From Sporisorium sorghi (Eukaryota > Basidiomycota > Ustilaginomycetes > Ustilaginales > Ustilaginaceae): 64,000 nucleotides of DNA. The position numbers and the translations under genes were made by a program. The notes beneath the pieces were generated by a model. It did no database searches and was not told the origin of the DNA. It worked only from the letters and a program-made list of their open reading frames with translations. Each line of letters begins with the position of its first letter. The stretch's first letter is position 1. The stretch covers positions 50,783 to 114,782 of the forward strand of contig JALCCG010000036.1 of assembly GCA_023212695.1 (NCBI GenBank), read 5' to 3'. This document shows positions 58,197 through 64,000 of this stretch, piece by piece.

Positions 58197-58244
58197 AATG
58201 ATGACAGCTCGAAAAAGAAGTCAAACAGAGAGGGAGAGTGCAGC

Positions 58245-58676
58245 TTGAGTTTTTTTGATAAATTTAAGGCCGGCGTGTCTGACGCCGGAAACAAAGCCAA
58301 AATCCTGGTTGAAGTTAATCGGTTAAAGCTGCAAAACAACGGTAAGAAGAGTGATATCGATGAGCAGCTGCTGGAAATCGGAAAAGTTGTATTTGCTGCA
58401 ACTGAGGCGGGGCAATGGCCGCCCGAAGAGGAGAGCATCCAAAGCTATGTAGCCAAGATCCATCAATTAAATTTCGAAATCGAGCAAAATCTGCTTCACA
58501 TCGCCAATCTTACGGATGAGAAGGTATGCAGAGGCTGTGGCAACAGCTCAGCGCTCAACGCCAAATTCTGTGCCCACTGCGGCCGTACGTTCGAAGTAAT
58601 CCAAGTGCAATCGGAAGAGTTGCGCAAAGAAATCCCCTTGCTGGAGGAGACTCGAGACCAAGAGGAGCCGAAATAG
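58245..58676 (+). CDS. Zinc-ribbon protein with coiled coil
   Basis: 143-residue soluble protein: a helical, charged N-terminal part (about 1-90, likely coiled coil) and a C-terminal zinc ribbon with two CxxC pairs (CRGCGNSSALNAKFCAHCG). An acidic tail follows. Such proteins are widespread in Bacillales with unknown role. It starts with TTG at 58245 behind GGGAG. A terminator follows. Confidence 0.8.
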   Translation: MSFFDKFKAGVSDAGNKAKILVEVNRLKLQNNGKKSDIDEQLLEIGKVVFAATEAGQWPPEEESIQSYVAKIHQLNFEIEQNLLHIANLTDEKVCRGCGNSSALNAKFCAHCGRTFEVIQVQSEELRKEIPLLEETRDQEEPK

Positions 58677-58716
58677 TAGTTGGAGTATGACAGGATCCAT
58701 ATTTGTTGCTTCATGT

Positions 58717-58765
58717 AGAGCCGTACCCTGGTTCGGGAATGACCGGGGTATCGGCTCTTTTCTTT
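58717..58765 (+). terminator. Terminator after the zinc-ribbon gene
   Basis: AGAGCCG, TACCC and TGGTT pair with GACC, GGGTA and CGGCTCT (58717-58758), followed by TTTTCTTTT. Confidence 0.85.
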
Positions 58766-58879
58766 TGCCTGGGTGAAGGAAGCCGCATTTCATTACAGAA
58801 TGATTATAAAGGTGATCTAACTCACCATAAAATCGTTATATAGTAGTATTAGCTTACCAGTTAGAGGGAGTGAGGACAT

Positions 58880-60436
58880 ATGCCGAAGAACAAGGCCTGT
58901 AATGATGAGTTTATTCAACGAGTGGGTCGAGAGGGGTCAAGGCTGCTAAAAGGTAACGTTCTAATTCTTCTATGTGTATTTCTGATATTCTTTGCTGCCG
59001 GATGCAGCGGTCCAAATCCTGCAGAGGAGGACAGCCCGCCGGAAAATCAACCGAAGAGTGCTTCAATCAACATCGTCATTTCGAGTCTCGGGATGACGTT
59101 CCCTGCAGGCATGGATGAGAATGACAATCCGTATTTAAATTACATTGAAGAGCGTACCGGACTTGAGATTGGGGTTAATCTGCCGCCGCCTGAGGTATAC
59201 AACGAGAAGCTTGATGTGATTATGTCTTCAGGCAATTTGCCGGATATGCTTCATACCTATGAGCCGGTATGGTTTGACAACTATGTCAAACAGAAAGCGT
59301 TTATGCCGCTGGACGAGTTAATTGACAAGTATGGTCCCCATCTGAGAGAGAAAATTCCGCCGGAGGTGTGGGATCGGGTGAGATATGACGGCAAAATCTA
59401 TGCGGTTCCCAGCTTGAATGAAGTGACCGGAGCAGAGCTCATGTATGCGCGCAAGGATTGGCTCGATCGGCTCGGCCTGAAACCTCCTGAAACGCTGGAG
59501 GAATATTATGAAGTCATCCGCGCCTTTACCCTGGATGATCCGGACGGCAACGGCCTTCAGGATACGATCGGGTTAACCCTTACCTCGAAATTGGGGCGCT
59601 CCTCCCCGTTTTTCGGTGCTTTCGGTACGCAGCGGAATATGTGGTTTGAACGGGACGGGCAGCTTGTGAATGGAAACATTTTGCCTGAAACGAAGGAGAC
59701 CCTCGCATTTTTTGCCAAGTTGTATCAGGAGAATTTACTGGATCGGGAATTCCCTTTGAATTTGCAGAACAATCTGTTCGAAAAAATAGAAAATGGCACG
59801 GTAGGTCTGTTCTCCGCGGCATGGTATGACACGCGGGGGCCGATTGCGGCCAACATGAACAAGGATCCGGAGGCAGAATGGATTCCGCTTCCATATCCGA
59901 CTGGACCTTCCGGTTTCAAAGGGGTGGAAGGCAAGGATATTATCCGCGGCTACAATGTCATTCCGGCCAGCTCGGAAAATGCTGCCGAAGTGATCAAGAT
60001 GCTGGATTTTATCGCCAGTGATTACAAAACGCTGAAGCTGGGCTTCGAGAATGAAATTTGGAAGTGGGAGGACGGGGAGATTGTTACGGATTTTACGCTT
60101 CATGACAAACATTTATATCGCGGGATCTACCAGTCCCTGGTCGACGTGCCGGATGAATTGCTGTTTAAGGAACGGCTTGACTCGCTCGGCGACTTCAATT
60201 TATACAACAACTTGCAGATGATTAATCATCATATCATTCCCAACGCATTCTACGGAGTCCCTACACCTGCCATGACAAAGTACAACAATAAGCTTAAAAA
60301 TCTGGAGGATGTGTTTACGAAAATCATTATGGGACTTGAGCCCCTGGATGCCTTCGATGACTATGTGAAGACGTGGAAGGAAGAAGGAGGAGATGAAATT
60401 ACGAAGGAAGTTAATGAATGGTATGCCAAACCATGA
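58880..60436 (+). CDS. LplA-like extracellular solute-binding lipoprotein
   Basis: Family 1 binding protein of the large LplA/YtcQ type, 518 residues, lipoprotein signal ending in FAAGC. Marks are NPYLNYIEERTGLEIGVNL, MSSGNLPDMLHTYEP and RKDWLDRLGLKPPETLEEYY, with TLDDPDGNGLQDTIG. Ligands of this group are usually complex plant or wall glycans. GGGAGTGAGG precedes ATG 58880. It is followed by a sensor kinase and response regulator, but no permease genes are visible in the window. Confidence 0.9.
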   Translation: MPKNKACNDEFIQRVGREGSRLLKGNVLILLCVFLIFFAAGCSGPNPAEEDSPPENQPKSASINIVISSLGMTFPAGMDENDNPYLNYIEERTGLEIGVNLPPPEVYNEKLDVIMSSGNLPDMLHTYEPVWFDNYVKQKAFMPLDELIDKYGPHLREKIPPEVWDRVRYDGKIYAVPSLNEVTGAELMYARKDWLDRLGLKPPETLEEYYEVIRAFTLDDPDGNGLQDTIGLTLTSKLGRSSPFFGAFGTQRNMWFERDGQLVNGNILPETKETLAFFAKLYQENLLDREFPLNLQNNLFEKIENGTVGLFSAAWYDTRGPIAANMNKDPEAEWIPLPYPTGPSGFKGVEGKDIIRGYNVIPASSENAAEVIKMLDFIASDYKTLKLGFENEIWKWEDGEIVTDFTLHDKHLYRGIYQSLVDVPDELLFKERLDSLGDFNLYNNLQMINHHIIPNAFYGVPTPAMTKYNNKLKNLEDVFTKIIMGLEPLDAFDDYVKTWKEEGGDEITKEVNEWYAKP

Positions 60437-60467
60437 GGACAAGTTGGGCGAGAGAGGGGGAGACTAA

Positions 60468-62261
60468 ATGATGGCGATGTTTCGCTGGATCAGGGATCGA
60501 TTTTCGCAAAATATTCAAACCCGGCTGACCGGTTATTTTCTGCTGATCCTGCTGCCGCTGGTCATCATCAGCCTGTTTGCGGTAGAGCGGTCCAGAGCCA
60601 TTCTCTATGAACAGGCCGTCGAACGGACAGAGATGGCCTTATCGTCTGCGATGAATCATTTTGATCTGGCACTGCAAAATGTGGAGGAGATCTCTTCCCT
60701 GATCTCGGGTGATCTTAGAATGAACGAGCTGCTCAATAAAAACAGCACCAATTTCTCACCTCAATCGATTGTGGATTTTTCTTATATCCTGGATCAGTTA
60801 TCGGATTTTGTGTCGGTGAACCGGTATGTGTCCCAGATTACCGTGTACCACCAGGCATCCAACATGTTTATTTCCACCCATTACGGAGGAAAAAGGTTGA
60901 TGGGCGAAACTCAGCAGGAATGGCTCGTCGAAGCTGCCCGGAGAAACGGAACGGGGATTTCCTACGTTATGTCGGAATACCCTGTGGCGGAAGGCGTCTC
61001 TTTTGGTCAGATGACCAACACGGACAGCATTTCCTTGATTCGGGCCATGGACTTATATAACGGTGAACGGCAGTCGAACCTGCTGGTCGTGTCTTTCAGC
61101 GAGAGCAAGCTGTTGAATATTATCAAGACGCTGCTGCCTTCGGAGAACAGCCGGATTGCCCTGTTAAATGAAAAGGGAGAAGTGGTGGTGGAGACCGGCA
61201 GAGTGTACGAGGAGGAGATCTCCGACAAAGAGATGACCGTCACCATTGACTCGGATTATTCAACATGGCGTCTTGAGCTGGTCCAGCCGAAGAGTGAGCT
61301 GTATAAAGAAACCGATCAGCTGCGCTTGTTCACGGTTGCGATAATCGTGCTTAGCGTCCTGCTGGCCATCATTATTTCGTGGGTGGTTTACAGTGGAATT
61401 GCGTCCCCTGTACTCAAATTGGCCCGCGGAATGAAGCGGCTCAGCAGCGGGGAGCTGAACATCCACGTTGATACCAAGCGAAAGGACGAGTTCGGTTTTC
61501 TTATCCAGTCGGTTAACAAAATGGCTGTGGTACAGAAGCATCTGATCGAGGACCATTATGAGCAGCAGCTGAGATTGACCACAACGGAGCTGAAATTTTT
61601 GCAATCCCAGATCAACCCGCATTTTCTGTACAATACGCTGGATTCGATCTATTGGACGGCGAAGAATTATGATGCGGATGAGATCAGCGAGATGGTCATG
61701 AATCTGTCGAAGTTTTTCCGATTGAGCCTGAACAAGGGCAGGCAGGTGTTCACGATTGAGGAGAGCATCACCCACCTGCACTACTATTTGCGCATTCAGC
61801 AGCTTCGCTTCATGGACAATTTCACCGTAGACTATCAGATTTCGGAAGACAGCAAGAGAGTACCACTCCTGAAGCTCCTGCTTCAGCCCTTGGTAGAGAA
61901 TGCCATCATTCATGGCATGGAGGGGAAGTCATCAGGGGGATGCCTGAAGATTTCCAGCTGTATTGAGAAGGGGAATACGGTAGTGATCAGTGTGCAGGAC
62001 AATGGACCGGGCATCGGAGAGGAACGGCTGCGTTACATACAGCATGAGCTTACAATGATGGGCTCCCGGAGCGTGCCGGCTTCCTCCCAGGATGAGGAGA
62101 ATGTGAAGGATCTGTTTGGTCTTCGCAATGTATTTAGCCGGATGAAGCTGTATTACGGCAGGGAGGCCAATCTGACGGTGCACAGTGTGTCTGGCGAAGG
62201 CACAACCGTCACCATCTCCATTCCGCTGGACCGCTGCAAGGAAGTTAATATGGAGTTATAG
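60468..62261 (+). CDS. Sensor histidine kinase, YesM type
   Basis: Membrane sensor of 597 residues: membrane segment (about 18-38), extracellular Cache-like domain (about 40-280), second segment (about 285-308), HAMP (about 310-362), His_kinase domain with phospho-His385 in QINPHFLYNTLDSIYW, and HATPase with N box (QPLVENAIIHGMEG) and G box (VQDNGPGIGEERL). It pairs with the following response regulator, and its neighbour, the LplA-like protein, may present the sensed glycan. Confidence 0.93.
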   Translation: MMAMFRWIRDRFSQNIQTRLTGYFLLILLPLVIISLFAVERSRAILYEQAVERTEMALSSAMNHFDLALQNVEEISSLISGDLRMNELLNKNSTNFSPQSIVDFSYILDQLSDFVSVNRYVSQITVYHQASNMFISTHYGGKRLMGETQQEWLVEAARRNGTGISYVMSEYPVAEGVSFGQMTNTDSISLIRAMDLYNGERQSNLLVVSFSESKLLNIIKTLLPSENSRIALLNEKGEVVVETGRVYEEEISDKEMTVTIDSDYSTWRLELVQPKSELYKETDQLRLFTVAIIVLSVLLAIIISWVVYSGIASPVLKLARGMKRLSSGELNIHVDTKRKDEFGFLIQSVNKMAVVQKHLIEDHYEQQLRLTTTELKFLQSQINPHFLYNTLDSIYWTAKNYDADEISEMVMNLSKFFRLSLNKGRQVFTIEESITHLHYYLRIQQLRFMDNFTVDYQISEDSKRVPLLKLLLQPLVENAIIHGMEGKSSGGCLKISSCIEKGNTVVISVQDNGPGIGEERLRYIQHELTMMGSRSVPASSQDEENVKDLFGLRNVFSRMKLYYGREANLTVHSVSGEGTTVTISIPLDRCKEVNMEL

Positions 62262-62296
62262 TTCATATCCAGATGGCTTAAAAGGGGAGGACCTGA

Positions 62297-63907
62297 ATGA
62301 ATCTCATGATTGTGGAAGATGAACCTCGGCTGCGCAATGCACTAGCCCACAATATCCCGTGGGACAAACACGGGATTGAAGTGGTGGGAATGGCATCTAA
62401 CGGAGTCGAGGCACTTGAGCTAGTGAGCAGGAAGAAGCCTGATATTATGCTGATCGATGTGCAGATGCCTGAAATGGATGGACTGACGCTCCTTGGCGAA
62501 CTGCGAAGCCGACAGGAAATCAGCAAATTAATGAAAATGATCATCCTGAGCGGACATGATAACTTTGAATTCGCGCAGATTGCGCTGGAATACGGGGTGT
62601 CCAAATATTTGTTGAAGCCGGCCGGCGAGGAAGAAATTCTCGAGGCTGTGCTGGAAGCGAGACAGCAGCTTCGAGGGGATCTGGAGCAGTGGCAGCTCAA
62701 GGCGGCGCTGGAGCAGAAATGGAAGGATAATCTTCCGCATTTGCAAAACCTATTTTTCATCCAATGGATCAGCGGCAAATATACGAGGCAGGACATTCTC
62801 AGCAAGAGCAGGGAGTTATATATTCCGCTGAAGGAGCATGACCGTATTGCGGTGGCTGTGGTGGATCTGGACCCGTTGCCTGAGCATGAGACCCGGTTTC
62901 AACGTGGAGATGTGGAGCTGCTGCAGTTTACCATGCAGTGCCTGGCGAAGGAGCTGCTGCCCCATCCTTCCCGCTGGATTACATCGGATTCGGGCAACCT
63001 GCTGCTGTTGGTGCTGATTGTGGAGGAGGACCAGGATGCCAAGGAGGCCATGCTGCGGCTGAACGCGGATGTATCCAAGCTCCTCTCGCAAACGAGGGAA
63101 GTGCTGAAGTTAACGGCAAGTGCGGGCATATGTGCATCCATCGGCACGATTGAAGAAATGAGCCTGCTGTATGTACAGGCCTGCCGGGCCCTGCAGGAGC
63201 GCGTCGTGTATGGACACGATCTCGCGATTCCTTACCGGGAACAGCTGAGACGGGATATCCAGGGCGTGATCGTGCAGCAGAACCTGGAGAAGGCACTTGA
63301 GATCGCGCTGGAAACGGCGGATGAAAGTAAGGCGCTGGAGGCGCTCAAGGGGTTGTGGGAGGAGGCCTTTACGAGATCCGAATCCTCGGACGAATTCCAT
63401 GAGGCGGTTCTTTATATGAACAGCTTTTTCACCCGAATGATCCAGAAGCAGGGCTGGACGGTGAAACGCGTGGTTGGCGAAGATATCGATTATTTCCAAA
63501 ACGTCAAACTGCTCAGCACTAAAATGCAGACGTTCTCGCTCCTGGAGCGAACGGTGAAACATATTGTCGCGTTTATGAGCGAGCAGCGGAAAACGACGAG
63601 CAATCAGGTGGTGAAGGATATTCTGAATCTGCTTGAGGAGGAGATGGACCAGGAGATTACGCTGCATACGGTAGCAGACCGTTTATACGTCAATTCCTCC
63701 TACCTCAGCCGGCTGTTCAAGCAGGAAATGGGGGTAGTCTTCTCTACCTATGTGCTGGAGCGCAAAATGGAGCGGGCCAAGTCGCTGCTGCAGGATGGAT
63801 TTAAGGTGTACGATGCCGCCAGGCTGGTCGGGTACCGCGATGTTAGCTACTTCACCAAGGTGTTTCGCAAGTATTGGGGTGTGAACCCGGGGGAGTTTAA
63901 GGGATGA
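62297..63907 (+). CDS. AraC-type response regulator, YesN type
   Basis: 536-residue regulator: receiver domain (about 1-120) with acidic pair in VEDE, phospho-Asp54 in IDVQMPEMDG, Ser85 and Lys107 (YLLKPAG); a long helical middle part (about 130-430); and a C-terminal AraC double helix-turn-helix (about 435-534; VADRLYVNSSYLSRLFKQEM, YFTKVFRKYWGVNPGEF). GGGGAGG precedes ATG 62297. It should switch on glycan-uptake genes, probably including the LplA-like gene or genes outside the window. Confidence 0.94.
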   Translation: MNLMIVEDEPRLRNALAHNIPWDKHGIEVVGMASNGVEALELVSRKKPDIMLIDVQMPEMDGLTLLGELRSRQEISKLMKMIILSGHDNFEFAQIALEYGVSKYLLKPAGEEEILEAVLEARQQLRGDLEQWQLKAALEQKWKDNLPHLQNLFFIQWISGKYTRQDILSKSRELYIPLKEHDRIAVAVVDLDPLPEHETRFQRGDVELLQFTMQCLAKELLPHPSRWITSDSGNLLLLVLIVEEDQDAKEAMLRLNADVSKLLSQTREVLKLTASAGICASIGTIEEMSLLYVQACRALQERVVYGHDLAIPYREQLRRDIQGVIVQQNLEKALEIALETADESKALEALKGLWEEAFTRSESSDEFHEAVLYMNSFFTRMIQKQGWTVKRVVGEDIDYFQNVKLLSTKMQTFSLLERTVKHIVAFMSEQRKTTSNQVVKDILNLLEEEMDQEITLHTVADRLYVNSSYLSRLFKQEMGVVFSTYVLERKMERAKSLLQDGFKVYDAARLVGYRDVSYFTKVFRKYWGVNPGEFKG

Positions 63908-64000
63908 GCATGCGGGAGAGGCTGTACGGCACTACTGCACACATCTGAAAGCCGCTCCGCGGTCGTATCGTTCCTTCAATCGCTGTTGTCGCCGAAATTC

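Overview
The window (about 50% GC, low-GC Gram-positive gene content, strong AGGAGG-type ribosome binding sites, frequent GTG/TTG starts) reads as a chromosomal segment of a Paenibacillus-like member of the Bacillales. The evidence is the GlcT-controlled ptsG-ptsH-ptsI operon, an AraR-type arabinose regulon, YuaF-FloT, KhtT-KhtU, Firmicutes-type GalT, a YesM/YesN-type two-component pair and an extracytoplasmic LplA-type binding lipoprotein. No rRNA, tRNA, phage, insertion sequence or CRISPR array was seen.

Layout. 1-8.2 kb: end of a methyl-accepting chemotaxis protein, a class B penicillin-binding protein overlapping tail-to-tail with an AI-2E/PerM-family membrane protein, a polysaccharide deacetylase, ilvD and a KGG-repeat stress protein. 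8.4-11.2 kb: HAD phosphatase, sirtuin, aldo/keto reductase. 11.2-17.4 kb: AraC-type regulator divergent from galK-galE-galT, then an iron-dependent alcohol dehydrogenase. 17.6-19.7 kb: NfeD-FloT pair with a sigma-W-like promoter. 19.9-25.1 kb: glcT and the glucose PTS operon, whose leader carries a RAT/terminator switch. 25.5-28.7 kb: cytoplasmic pullulanase and the L25/Ctc protein. 28.8-32.4 kb (minus strand): an orphan amino-acid-type binding lipoprotein and kduI-deoR-kduD for hexuronate catabolism. 32.7-38.7 kb: a glycerophosphodiester phosphodiesterase and the urea ABC transporter urtABCDE behind three GlnR/TnrA-like boxes. 38.9-45.5 kb: araA-araR-araD-araB-araM with AraR-like operators.

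45.5-47.2 kb is a gene-free, repeat-rich island: five tandem 16-bp units, a cluster of TAACGGA/TCCGTTA palindromes, and a 39-bp tandem array interrupted by a 97-N assembly gap flanked by identical 80-bp sequences. 47.2-53.3 kb: an ArsR-like regulator divergent from a GH51 arabinofuranosidase and an AraNPQ-like sugar importer, with cre-like sites. 53.4-58.7 kb: small membrane and hypothetical proteins, a YitT-family protein, the KhtTU potassium/proton antiporter, a YHYH-type secreted protein and a zinc-ribbon protein. 58.9-63.9 kb: an LplA-like lipoprotein, a sensor kinase and an AraC-type response regulator.

Taken together the segment is a plant-polysaccharide and sugar-catabolism neighbourhood (arabinan, alpha-glucan, galactose, hexuronate, glucose PTS) under CcpA, AraR, GlcT and local regulators, with a nitrogen-controlled urea uptake operon in its middle. 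I found no clearly new multi-gene system. The items I would look at first are the three GlnR-like boxes before urtA, the repeat island, the ArsR-like regulator with a large unassigned C-terminal domain, the C-terminal CBM41-like domain on the pullulanase, and the metal-box-like palindrome before a small membrane gene.
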